A DNA stretch of 23,503 bases from JBKEDS01 sp047975545 (GCA_047975545.1 JBKEDS010000040.1:1-23503), one strand, 5' to 3'; shown: positions 7,864 to 15,320, counted from the first letter of the stretch. Program-made: numbers and translations. The notes: a model not told the origin generated them from the letters alone.

Positions 7864-8212
7864 TAGAAAGCAGTACCAAGGTGCAGGCAACTTCAAAATC
7901 GATAGCATTGGTTTTTAAAACAGCGTAAAATTCGGGGTTTTCGGTACCGGGATTAAAAATTACCCGCTTAGGCCGTAGGGATATTATATAGCTGTAATAC
8001 TGTTTTTGGTTTTTGGGATTTAAATACAGGGTAACGGTATTTACATTTTTATAAAGCAATAATTCGTTACTAACCTCAACATTTAAAACCCTGCCTTCCT
8101 TTAATCCAAAAGCCAATGTTTCGTGGTTATGGGCAACCAATTTTTGTATGGCAAGGTTGGAATATTTTGATGGATTTAACGAAGCCCCAAGAACCAATGT
8201 TTTTTTGCTCAT
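7850..8212 (-). CDS. CoA-binding (Rossmann) domain protein, YccU-like
   Basis: The 120-residue protein is a single CoA-binding Rossmann domain. It starts MSKKTLVLGASLNPSKYSNLA, with the nucleotide-binding loop GASLNPSKYSN at about 9-19, and has the later motif VIFNPGTENPEF near 84-95. Proteins of this small family (CoA_binding_2, YccU-like) bind CoA or acyl-CoA, but their role is poorly defined. It is the last gene of the minus-strand series fabH, PH-domain protein, CoA-binding protein. The spacer to the PH-domain gene is only 25 bp. Its last 14 bp overlap the end of the symporter gene on the other strand. Family call is confident; function is not. Confidence 0.88.
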   Translation of the reverse strand: MSKKTLVLGASLNPSKYSNLAIQKLVAHNHETLAFGLKEGRVLNVEVSNELLLYKNVNTVTLYLNPKNQKQYYSYIISLRPKRVIFNPGTENPEFYAVLKTNAIDFEVACTLVLLSTNQY

Positions 8213-8237
8213 TATTTTGTTTTATTTTTGTTGAAGC

Positions 8238-8663
8238 CTATTCGGTTATTTTTATTTCACCGTTCAGTTCTAGTATTTTTTCTATAAAGGATTCGTTTGT
8301 TTTGGGGCTAATATAAATTTCGTTGTATTGGTCGTATTTTATAATTAATCCTTTCCTTGATGTTGCCGGCCTAAACCCAACCCAAAGCGTTTTTCCTTTT
8401 ACGATTTCTGTTATGCGCCCCGCATTAATCTTCCCCCTAAAAGGCCCGCTTCTATAAATAAGCCCATCTTTTTGGGTTAGCTCGTAATTTGTCCCGAAAT
8501 ACAGCCAAAAAATAAAGCCTATAACACATAAAACAACGAGCAAGCCCCAATAGTCAAGCACTCCTCCCTTTATTATTTTCAGAAAAACCCCTACAAGAAG
8601 AAATGTATTAAACCATAGCATTACCGCACTAAACAACATATCTTTTTTACTGCTAAATTTCAT
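8238..8663 (-). CDS. Membrane-anchored bacterial PH-domain protein
   Basis: I place the start at the Met encoded at 8661-8663 (MKFSSKKDMLFSAVMLW). This gives 141 residues, not the 154 of the longest frame, because charged residues then directly precede the first membrane helix. Two hydrophobic helices follow (about residues 8-28 and 34-54). A C-terminal soluble domain comes next with the pattern YELTQKDGLIYRSGPFRGKI and GLIIKYDQYNEIYISP, typical of the YyaB-like bacterial PH domain family. Its function is unknown; such domains often sit next to membranes as binding modules. It lies 43 bp downstream of fabH and 25 bp upstream of the CoA-binding protein gene, so these three may be cotranscribed. 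Confidence 0.75.
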   Translation of the reverse strand: MKFSSKKDMLFSAVMLWFNTFLLVGVFLKIIKGGVLDYWGLLVVLCVIGFIFWLYFGTNYELTQKDGLIYRSGPFRGKINAGRITEIVKGKTLWVGFRPATSRKGLIIKYDQYNEIYISPKTNESFIEKILELNGEIKITE

Positions 8664-8706
8664 ATTTAAAATGTATTGTTTTACCCTTAAAACCCATCGC
8701 AACCCA

Positions 8707-9717
8707 CTACCACCGCATTACTACGCTACCCCAAGTAAAGCCACTACCAAAGGCGGCTAAAACAACAACATCGCCCGTTTTAATTTTACCTTCTTCCCAG
8801 GCTTCGGTTAGGGCTATGGGTATGGATGCTGCCGTGGTATTGCCGTATTTTTGGATGTTGTTAAACACTTGGTTATCGCCCAACTTAAACTTTTTTTGAA
8901 TAAATTGGGCAATACGTAAATTGGCCTGGTGCGGAATAAGCATGTTTATATCTTCGGTCTTTAAATTATTTTTAAGCAAGCCTTCCATAATAACCTCGCT
9001 AAAGCGCACTACGGCGTTTTTAAACACGAATTGGCCATTCATGTACGGAAAATAACTTTCGTCGTTGGGGTCGTTATCGGCTAAAATATCGTTTACCCAA
9101 CGTTTTCCCATACCCGGCGCTACAAGCACCAGTTCTTCGGCATGCTCGCCTTCGGAATGCAAATGCGTAGACAAAATGCCTTTATTTGTGTTTTCTTCCT
9201 GTGTTAGTATTGCAGCCCCTGCCCCATCGCCAAAAATTACCGAAACGCCTCGGCCGCGGGTGGTTTTGTCTAACCCGTGCGAATGCAGTTCGCTACCTAT
9301 TACCAAAACGGTTTTGTACATGCCCGTTTTTATAAAATTATCGGCTACCGAAAGGGCGTAAACAAAGCCCGAGCATTGATTGCGCACATCCAAAGCCCCA
9401 ACGGTTTTTATGCCCAAAGCGTGCTGTACCTGCACGCCCGGCCCCGGAAAATACATATCGGGGCTTAGGGTAGCAAACACGATAAAATCAATATCGTTTT
9501 TATCTATCCCCGCACGTTCAATGGCTTGTCTTGCCGCTTTTACGCCCATTGTGGCCGTGGTATCGCCCGAGCCTGTTTTTACCCAACGGCGCTCTTTAAT
9601 TCCGGTGCGCTCCTGTATCCACGCATCGTTGGTATCCATTAATTTGGACAAGTCGTGGTTGGTTACCACATTATCGGGTACATATTTGCCCAAGCCTATT
9701 ATTTTGGAATTGTACAT
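8707..9717 (-). CDS. fabH: 3-oxoacyl-ACP synthase III (KAS III)
   Basis: The 336-residue protein matches FabH in length and motifs. Catalytic Cys115 lies in VRNQCSGF, His263 in IPHQANLRI, and Asn293 in KYGNTTAAS. The C-terminus FGSGFTWGSVVMRW is typical. FabH condenses an acyl-CoA starter (acetyl-CoA or branched-chain acyl-CoA) with malonyl-ACP to begin type II fatty acid synthesis in the cytoplasm. Flavobacteria often have more than one KAS III paralogue. This one stands apart from the plsX/rpmF cluster where a main copy would be expected, so it could be a second paralogue. It is divergent from htpG across 254 bp. The enzyme family is firm; the starter preference is not known. Confidence 0.92.
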   Translation of the reverse strand: MYNSKIIGLGKYVPDNVVTNHDLSKLMDTNDAWIQERTGIKERRWVKTGSGDTTATMGVKAARQAIERAGIDKNDIDFIVFATLSPDMYFPGPGVQVQHALGIKTVGALDVRNQCSGFVYALSVADNFIKTGMYKTVLVIGSELHSHGLDKTTRGRGVSVIFGDGAGAAILTQEENTNKGILSTHLHSEGEHAEELVLVAPGMGKRWVNDILADNDPNDESYFPYMNGQFVFKNAVVRFSEVIMEGLLKNNLKTEDINMLIPHQANLRIAQFIQKKFKLGDNQVFNNIQKYGNTTAASIPIALTEAWEEGKIKTGDVVVLAAFGSGFTWGSVVMRW

Positions 9718-9886
9718 GTTTCTTCAATTTAATTTTAGACAAGGTACAACAACCTGATTAATTATCAAATTGATGTTGGAAAATAGACGAGCTTTACTGT
9801 TTAAGTTATAGTTAAATACTGCTTCACCTACACCTCTTTCAACTTATAACCTCATAAACTTCATACCCTTATAAACTTAAAAAAAA

Positions 9887-9927
9887 TGCCAGTTTGTCAT
9901 ATTTTAACTCTTGGTATTTTTTTTGTC
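9887..9927 (+). promoter_or_regulatory. Possible sigma-54-like promoter and upstream dyad for htpG
   Basis: At 9911-9926 the sequence is TTGG, then ten bases ending in a T-run, then GT. This is close to the GG-N10-GC spacing of sigma-54 promoters, with T in place of the final C. Twelve bases upstream is TGCCA-GTT-TGTCA (9887-9899), two TGnCA half-sites that could bind a regulator. The GT is about 45 bp from the htpG start, leaving room for a short leader. The alternative is chance in an AT-rich spacer. This is a pattern match only. Confidence 0.35.
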
Positions 9928-9971
9928 ATTACCTGCCTTGTAAAACATAAACACCATAAAATTGATATATT

Positions 9972-11879
9972 ATGACACAAGGAAAAATTAATGTTTCGGT
10001 GGAAAACATCTTCCCCCTCATTAAAAAATTCTTATACAGCGACCACGAAATATTTTTGCGCGAGCTTATTAGCAACGCCACGGATGCTACTTTAAAATTG
10101 AAACATTTAAGCAGTATTGGCGAATCGAAAGCCGAATACGGCCAGCCAAAAATCGAAGTAAAAATAGATAAGGAAGGCAAAAAACTACATATTATAGACC
10201 AAGGTTTGGGCATGACGGCCGAAGAGGTTGAAAAATACATTAACCAAGTAGCCTTTTCGGGAGCCGAGGAGTTTTTGGACAAATACAAGGATTCGGCCAA
10301 GGACACCGGTATTATAGGCCATTTCGGTCTTGGGTTTTACTCTGCTTTTATGGTAGCTAACACGGTTGAAATTATTACCAAATCGCACACCAATGCGCCC
10401 GCTTCGCACTGGACTTGCGACGGTTCGCCCAATTTTACCTTAGAAGAAGCCGATAAAACCGATAGGGGTACCGAGATTATCCTTCATATAACCGACGATT
10501 CCACCGAGTTTTTGGAAGAAGGCCGCATTAGGGAGCTATTGCTAAAATACAACAAGTTTATGCCCGTGCCCATAAAATTTGGAACAAAGGAAATAAACGA
10601 CCCCGATTTTACCCCAAAAACCACTACGGACAAAGATGGCAAGGAAACCACCGAACCGCACAAAAAAATTACGGTCGACAACATTATTAACAACCCCAAT
10701 CCCGCTTGGACCAAGCAACCAACCGATTTAACCAACGAGGATTACAGCTCGTTTTACCGCGAGCTTTACCCCATGCAGTTCGAGGAGCCCTTGTTCCACA
10801 TCCATTTAAACGTAGACTATCCGTTTAACCTAACCGGAATTTTGTATTTCCCTAAAATGACGGGCGATTTAAACCTACAAAAGGACCGCATACAACTGTA
10901 CCAAAACCAAGTATTTGTTACCGATAACGTCGAGGGCATCGTACCCGAATTTTTAACCATGCTACGCGGGGTTATCGATTCGCCCGATATTCCGCTTAAC
11001 GTGTCGCGCAGCTATTTGCAAGCCGATGGCGCCGTAAAAAAAATAGCCTCGTACATTACCCGTAAAGTGGCCGATAAGTTAAAATCGCTGTTTAACAACA
11101 ACCGTGAGGATTTCGAACAAAAATGGAACGACATTAAAATTGTTATCGAGTACGGTATGCTTTCCGAAGAAAAATTCTTCGAAAAAGCAAACGATTTTGC
11201 ACTTTATCCAACCGTAGACGGTGCCTATTTTACCTACGACGAACTTTTAAACAAAATTAAGGACGCCCAAACCGATAAGGACGGCAAAACGGTAATCCTG
11301 TACGCTTCCAACAAAGATGCCCAGCACAGCTATATTGAAGCCGCCAAGGCCAAGGGCTACGAAGTGCTATTATTGGATTCGCCCATTGTGTCGCACCTGA
11401 TACAAAAATTGGAAAGCACCAAGGAAAACATAGCGTTTGCCCGTGTCGATGGCGACCATATCGATAATTTAATAAAGAAGGACGACACCGTAATTTCAAA
11501 ATTAAACGACGAGCAAAAGAAAACCCTCGAAGCGGTTTTAAAAGAAAACATCCCAGCGGAAAAATTCATGGTGCAATTGGAGGCTATGGACAGCAACGCC
11601 TCGCCCTTTATTATTACGCAGCCCGAATTTATGCGCCGTATGAAGGAAATGCAAGCTACCGGCGGTGGCGGTATGTTTATGGGCAATATGCCCGAAATGT
11701 ACAACTTGGTAGTTAACACCAACCATGATTTGGTGGGCGAAATTTTAAACACCAAAACCAAGGACAAACAACAACGCCTAATAAACCAAAGTTTGGATTT
11801 AGCCTGCCTATCGCAAGGCTTGCTAAAAGGCGAAGCCCTTACAAACTTTATTAAGCGTAGTTACGACATGATAAAGTAA
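9972..11879 (+). CDS. htpG: Molecular chaperone HtpG (Hsp90)
   Basis: The 635-residue protein is a full-length bacterial Hsp90. The N-terminal GHKL ATPase shows RELISNATDA (catalytic Glu31, Asn35), DQGLGM at 76-81 and GHFGLGFYSAFM from 116, which form the ATP site and lid. The middle domain contains SRSYLQADGAVKKI. The C-terminal dimerisation part carries a Gly/Met-rich segment (TGGGGMFMGNMPEMYN) that I associate with Bacteroidota HtpG. It helps refold clients together with the DnaK system during heat and other stress. It is a single-gene unit. The upstream region has a possible stress-type promoter (9887-9927), and a strong hairpin terminator follows at 11927-11961. SNATDA replaces the more common SNASDA, a conservative change. 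Confidence 0.97.
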   Translation: MTQGKINVSVENIFPLIKKFLYSDHEIFLRELISNATDATLKLKHLSSIGESKAEYGQPKIEVKIDKEGKKLHIIDQGLGMTAEEVEKYINQVAFSGAEEFLDKYKDSAKDTGIIGHFGLGFYSAFMVANTVEIITKSHTNAPASHWTCDGSPNFTLEEADKTDRGTEIILHITDDSTEFLEEGRIRELLLKYNKFMPVPIKFGTKEINDPDFTPKTTTDKDGKETTEPHKKITVDNIINNPNPAWTKQPTDLTNEDYSSFYRELYPMQFEEPLFHIHLNVDYPFNLTGILYFPKMTGDLNLQKDRIQLYQNQVFVTDNVEGIVPEFLTMLRGVIDSPDIPLNVSRSYLQADGAVKKIASYITRKVADKLKSLFNNNREDFEQKWNDIKIVIEYGMLSEEKFFEKANDFALYPTVDGAYFTYDELLNKIKDAQTDKDGKTVILYASNKDAQHSYIEAAKAKGYEVLLLDSPIVSHLIQKLESTKENIAFARVDGDHIDNLIKKDDTVISKLNDEQKKTLEAVLKENIPAEKFMVQLEAMDSNASPFIITQPEFMRRMKEMQATGGGGMFMGNMPEMYNLVVNTNHDLVGEILNTKTKDKQQRLINQSLDLACLSQGLLKGEALTNFIKRSYDMIK

Positions 11880-11926
11880 GTTTGGAGTTATGAGTTGTGG
11901 GGTTATGCTCCTCGACAACTAAACAC

Positions 11927-11961
11927 AAAAACCACTTCGCATTTTTACGGAGTGGTTTTTT
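11927..11961 (+). terminator. Intrinsic terminator after htpG
   Basis: The arms AAAAACCACTTCG (from 11927) and CGGAGTGGTTTTT (ending 11960) pair at 12 of 13 positions around a short AT loop, and the right arm runs into a T tract. It lies about 50 bp after the htpG stop and before the sigma-factor gene, so it separates the two units. Confidence 0.85.
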
Positions 11962-12049
11962 GTTTAGTTTCAACCTTCAAAAAAAAACTCAAAAACAACT
12001 GTAACAAAACCGCTATATCCACTACCAATACAACAACTAAACCACTAAA

Positions 12050-12544
12050 TTGAACAAAGAGCAAGAACATAGCTTTGTAGCATTGCTGGAACAGCACCAA
12101 AACATTGTCCATAAGGTGTGCCGCCTGTATACCAATAATTACGATGCCCACAACGATTTATTCCAGGAAATAACCATACAACTCTGGAAAGCCTACCCCA
12201 AGTTTAGGGGCGAGGCCAAATTTAGCACCTGGATGTACCGCATTGCCCTAAATACCGCCATAACCCTGTACCGAAAATCGAAACGCACCATAAGCACCCA
12301 AGATTTTAGCGGTGTGGAATTTAAAATAAAAGCCGAAGATTACGACCACGTCCAAGAACAACAACTAAGCACGCTATACCAAGCCATACACCAATTAAAC
12401 GACATAGACAAAGCCCTAATATTCCTGTACTTAGAAGACAAGGACTACGCCGAAATAAGCAACACATTAGGCATTAGCGAGGTAAATGCCCGAGTAAAAA
12501 TGAACCGAATTAAAACCAAGCTAAAAACCATTTTAAACCCTTAA
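12050..12544 (+). CDS. ECF-type RNA polymerase sigma factor with TTG start
   Basis: The 164-residue protein has a sigma region 2 at about 10-78 (DAHNDLFQEITIQLWKAYPKF, FSTWMYRIALNTA) and a region 4 at about 107-160 (DIDKALIFLYLEDKDYAEIS, GISEVNARVKMNRIKTKL). It lacks regions 1 and 3, as expected for extracytoplasmic-function sigma factors. The start is TTG at 12050-12052. An in-frame TAA sits at 12038-12040 and the first internal Met lies inside region 2, so no ATG start is possible. The next gene begins 4 bp after its stop and encodes a four-helix membrane protein, the usual place for an anti-sigma regulator. The sequence TGTAACAAAACC about 50 bp upstream could be part of an autoregulated promoter; that is a guess. 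Confidence 0.92.
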   Translation: MNKEQEHSFVALLEQHQNIVHKVCRLYTNNYDAHNDLFQEITIQLWKAYPKFRGEAKFSTWMYRIALNTAITLYRKSKRTISTQDFSGVEFKIKAEDYDHVQEQQLSTLYQAIHQLNDIDKALIFLYLEDKDYAEISNTLGISEVNARVKMNRIKTKLKTILNP

Positions 12545-12548
12545 CATT

Positions 12549-13181
12549 ATGGACGAACTACAACTATTAAAAAAAGATTGGAACCGCCCGACCGCCCATA
12601 AAAAACTATCGGCAGCCGATATTTACCCCATGCTGCACAAAAAATCGTCGTCAATAGTAAAAACCCTGTTTTACATAAGCATAGCCGAGCTCGTGTTTTG
12701 GATTTTGGTAAACACAGTCCCCTATTTCGCCTCCGAATCCTACCGAAAACAACTAAATGCCATTTACACCAACGACACCCTGCTAAACGCACTAACCGCC
12801 GTAAGCACGGGCATTATCCTGCTGTTTATATACCTATTGTACAAATCGCACAAAGCCATATCGGTAACCGACAGCACCAAAACCCTTATGGAAAACATTT
12901 TAAAAACCCGAAAAATAATAAAGTACTACGTACTGTACAACCTAATAACCATAAGCGCCTCCCTACTCTTGGGCGTATATTACGCCTTTACCCAAGACCC
13001 CGTGGTATCGCAACAATTCAAGCAATTAAACGGCATGCAACTTACCATAACCATGCTGGTAACGCTCCTGTTTACCGCTATATTCGTAATAGCCTTTTGG
13101 CTATTTTACAAACTCATTTACGGCATTTTAATAAAGCGCCTAAACAAAAACTACAACGAACTAAAAAAAACCGAAATATAA
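12549..13181 (+). CDS. Four-helix membrane protein, putative sigma-factor regulator
   Basis: The 210-residue protein has a cytoplasmic-looking N-terminus, MDELQLLKKDWNRP, with a motif LSAADIYPMLHKKSSSIVK. About four membrane helices follow (roughly 36-56, 79-99, 125-147 and 166-193) and a basic C-terminal tail. I recall similar proteins placed directly after ECF sigma genes in flavobacteria, but I see no zinc-binding HxxxCxxC anti-sigma motif. An anti-sigma or co-regulator role is therefore inferred from position: 4 bp downstream of the sigma gene, same strand, clearly one operon. It could instead simply be a target of that sigma factor. The structured repeat at 13197 begins only 16 bp after its stop codon. 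Confidence 0.7.
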   Translation: MDELQLLKKDWNRPTAHKKLSAADIYPMLHKKSSSIVKTLFYISIAELVFWILVNTVPYFASESYRKQLNAIYTNDTLLNALTAVSTGIILLFIYLLYKSHKAISVTDSTKTLMENILKTRKIIKYYVLYNLITISASLLLGVYYAFTQDPVVSQQFKQLNGMQLTITMLVTLLFTAIFVIAFWLFYKLIYGILIKRLNKNYNELKKTEI

Positions 13182-13196
13182 CACCAAATAAAGTAT

Positions 13197-13369
13197 AATT
13201 TGGGCGTTACCCTCCGGCAAGCTCCGGGTCGGGCTTTCCGCTATATCTTTTATAGGCCGAACTTGTTTTCGGCATCCCTTAAAAACAAGGTGCCGCCCCA
13301 TGTAAAAGCTTTATTTGCGCGTGCGTTCCCTCGGCATATAAAAGGATGCCGCTGCAATCCCTAACGCAC
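13197..13369 (+). repeat. Structured interspersed repeat, copy A
   Basis: This 173-bp GC-rich non-coding unit is repeated in the same orientation at 14842-15009. The left ~55 bp (GGGCGTTACCCTCCGGCAAG and onward) and the right ~27 bp (AAAGGATGCCGCTGCAATCC and onward) are virtually identical between copies, while the centre diverges. The ends can pair: GCGTTA at 13204-13209 with TAACGC at 13362-13367, and the AT-rich TCTTTTAT with ATAAAAGGA. An inner hairpin GCCGAA...TTCGGC starts at about 13256. From memory, similar units are widespread in Bacteroidota intergenic space and cause spurious small-protein annotations. It looks like a REP- or MITE-type element, or a structured RNA, with conserved ends. 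Confidence 0.75.
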
Positions 13370-13407
13370 AACTAAGGTCGGTACAACAATCCGTTTTAAG
13401 GAAAAAA

Positions 13408-13419
13408 CCTTTAACTTTA
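13408..13419 (+). promoter_or_regulatory. Weak candidate -7 box for the DnaQ/GIY-YIG nuclease
   Basis: CTTTAACTTTAC contains TAACTTTA, which matches the Bacteroidota -7 consensus TAnnTTTG at all but the last position. It lies about 30 bp upstream of the proposed ATT start and just downstream of repeat copy A. No convincing TTG -33 element is present at the right distance. Confidence 0.25.
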
Positions 13420-13448
13420 CCCCGTTAAACCCATAAACCAAAAACCCT

Positions 13449-14822
13449 ATTTACGCAATATTAGACATAGAAACCACCGGAGGCCAGTACAACCAAGAAG
13501 GCATTACCGAAATAGCCATTTACAAGTTCGACGGCCACAACGTAGTCGACCAGTTTATTAGTTTGGTAAACCCGGAGCGCGAAATACAACCCTTTGTGGT
13601 AAACCTAACGGGCATAAACAACAACATGTTGCGCAACGCCCCAAAATTTTATGAAGTAGCCAAACGCATTATCGAAATTACCGAAAACTGTATTTTGGTT
13701 GCCCACAATGCCAGTTTCGACTACCGCATACTGGCCACCGAATTTAGGCGTTTGGGGTACGAATATATCCGCCCATCGCTATGCACCGTAGAGCTGGCAA
13801 AAGACTTAATTCCCGGACAAGCCTCGTACAGCTTGGGCAAATTGGTACGGGCATTGGGCATCCCCGTATCCGACAGGCATCGGGCAAGTGGCGATGCTTT
13901 GGCAACGGTAAAATTGTTTAAACTGTTATTGGATAAGGATACCGACAAAACAATTATCCAACAATCCATAAAACTTAACCCCAAGCACCAATTAGAGCCA
14001 AGGCATCTTGACATTTTGGACGAACTGCCATCCATAACGGGCGTGTATTACATCCATAACGCCAATGGCGATATTATTTACATCGGAAAAAGCAACAATA
14101 TAAAAAAGCGGGTTAACCAGCATTTTACCAATACCAACCCAAAATCGAAAAAAATACAGGCACAAGTCCATTCGGTCACCTACGAGGCCACGGGCAGCGA
14201 ACTGGTAGCCCTTTTAAAGGAAAGCGAAGAAATAAAACGCTTAAAACCAAAATTTAACCGTGCCCTAAAACGCACCCTGTTCACCCACGCCCTATACAGT
14301 TTTATTGACGACAACAATTATATAAACCTAAAATTAGAAGTTGCCGATGTCCACAAAAAGCCCATTACCACTTTTAGCAATAAACAAAGCGGCAAGGCCT
14401 TTTTAAACACCGTAATAAACGATTATAATCTGTGCCAAAAACTAACGGGACTATACAACACCAAAACCAGTTGCTTTAACTACGACATTAAAACCTGCAA
14501 CGGCGCCTGCATACAAAAAGAACCCGCCGAAAGTTATAACAAACGGGTACAGCAAGCCATAAGCAAATACAGCTACGCCAACAAAAACATGGTTATTATC
14601 GATAAAGGACGGGATATAGACGAACATAGTGCCATACTTATAGAAAACGGCACGTTTAAAGGCATAGGGTATTTCAATTTAAACTACCAAATCAATACCA
14701 TTGAGGTTTTAAAAACCATTATTACCCCAATGCAGAACAATAGGGACACGCAACACATTATCCAAAGCTATTTAAGGCGCAACAAACGCTTAAAAACGGT
14801 TGTGTTTAACAATATGGCTTAG
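13449..14822 (+). CDS. DnaQ-like exonuclease fused to UvrC-type GIY-YIG nuclease (ATT start)
   Basis: Only 419 residues follow the first standard start (TTG at 13563), but the same frame stays open upstream and encodes YAILDIETTGGQYN, the essential exonuclease motif I. An in-frame TAA at 13434-13436 leaves only ACC AAA AAC CCT ATT before it. I therefore place the start at ATT 13449, giving 457 residues. Exonuclease residues are then Asp6, Glu8, Asp91 (AHNASFDYR), His144 and Asp149 (HRASGDALATV). A GIY-YIG domain lies at about 194-273 (GVYYI, IYIGKSNNIKKRVNQHF), and a UvrC-like cysteine set follows (Cys331, 344, 352, 356). The architecture is that of Cho/UvrC-like repair endonucleases joined to a proofreading-type exonuclease. 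The role in DNA repair is inferred. Structured repeats flank it on both sides. Confidence 0.82.
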   Translation: MYAILDIETTGGQYNQEGITEIAIYKFDGHNVVDQFISLVNPEREIQPFVVNLTGINNNMLRNAPKFYEVAKRIIEITENCILVAHNASFDYRILATEFRRLGYEYIRPSLCTVELAKDLIPGQASYSLGKLVRALGIPVSDRHRASGDALATVKLFKLLLDKDTDKTIIQQSIKLNPKHQLEPRHLDILDELPSITGVYYIHNANGDIIYIGKSNNIKKRVNQHFTNTNPKSKKIQAQVHSVTYEATGSELVALLKESEEIKRLKPKFNRALKRTLFTHALYSFIDDNNYINLKLEVADVHKKPITTFSNKQSGKAFLNTVINDYNLCQKLTGLYNTKTSCFNYDIKTCNGACIQKEPAESYNKRVQQAISKYSYANKNMVIIDKGRDIDEHSAILIENGTFKGIGYFNLNYQINTIEVLKTIITPMQNNRDTQHIIQSYLRRNKRLKTVVFNNMA

Positions 14823-14841
14823 CCACTTCAATACTTAAAAC

Positions 14842-15009
14842 AATTTGGGCGTTACCCTCCGGCAAGCTCCGGGTCGGGCTTTCCGCTATATCTTTTATGC
14901 CGAACTTGTTTCGGCATCCCTTAAAAGTAAAGCACTCCCCTATGGAAAACCTTGTTTGCGCAATTCATTTCCAAGGCATAAAAGGATGCCGCTGCAATCC
15001 CTAACGCAC
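14842..15009 (+). repeat. Structured interspersed repeat, copy B
   Basis: This is the second direct copy of the unit at 13197-13369, 168 bp long, beginning 19 bp after the stop of the fusion nuclease. The outer ends are the same as in copy A, while the middle (about 14925-14975) has diverged. The hairpin GCCGAAC...GTTTCGGC is kept. The open frame at 14845-15030 falls almost wholly inside this repeat and is not considered a gene. The 498-bp stretch 14823-15320 contains this repeat, the second MITE-like element and a terminator, with no credible coding region. Confidence 0.75.
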
Positions 15010-15073
15010 CCTCCCGAAGGACAGCAATAATTTACAAAGCAGTATGGCCACCAATATTCACCTCCAAAAATAA

Positions 15074-15232
15074 CACCATTTCTGCCTTAAAATTACCCAT
15101 TAAAATTTGCTCTTTTTCGCCTATGCTTCAAAATAAAACTTAATCGTAGCTTAGGCTATGCTTGCGTTTTCTTTTTCGCTTAAACAAAAAATAGCTGTGT
15201 TTTTTCTGGGTAATTTTAAAACAAAACTGGTA
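15074..15232. repeat. MITE-like palindromic element, copy 2
   Basis: This 159-bp copy has the same orientation as the element at 260-417. Its left 43 bp after the first base and its right 107 bp (15130-15236) match copy 1 exactly. The inner left arm (about 15113-15133) is replaced by unrelated sequence, so the 20-bp inner stem of copy 1 is broken here although the right inner arm (15172-15191) is intact. The terminal inverted repeats remain, and TAA flanks both ends (15071-15073 and 15233-15235). It lies downstream of both the fusion nuclease and the LamG protein, in a convergent spacer. Confidence 0.8.
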
Positions 15233-15257
15233 TAACCACATAATATTGGATAAAAAT

Positions 15258-15290
15258 AAAATGGCTGTTGGAAATTCCAACAGCCATTTT
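15258..15290 (-). terminator. Strong intrinsic terminator after the LamG/T9SS gene
   Basis: A perfect 16-bp inverted repeat (15258-15273 with 15275-15290, around AAATGGCTGTTGG) ends about 30 bp after the minus-strand LamG gene. The outer end of the stem is A/T-rich on both sides, so it may act on both strands. Its main user is the LamG gene. Confidence 0.85.
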
Positions 15291-15320
15291 TGGTTGCTAT
15301 TAATAAAATTTGGTTAGTTT

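Noticed and set aside
8664..8702. N-terminal extension of the PH-domain protein
   Set aside because: The 13 extra residues run towards the fabH stop and add nothing typical of the family; the second Met fits better.
13563..14822. Shorter start (TTG 13563) for the fusion nuclease
   Set aside because: It would remove exonuclease motif I (Asp6, Glu8), while the same frame upstream encodes it perfectly.
14845..15030. 61-residue open frame after the fusion nuclease
   Set aside because: It lies almost entirely within repeat copy B, and the same stretch occurs in copy A without a conserved frame across the centre. I recall such peptides as common spurious annotations from this repeat type.
13197..15232. 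CRISPR array or retron-like cassette formed by the repeats
   Set aside because: There are only two copies of each repeat, with no regular spacers, no reverse transcriptase and no Cas gene nearby.
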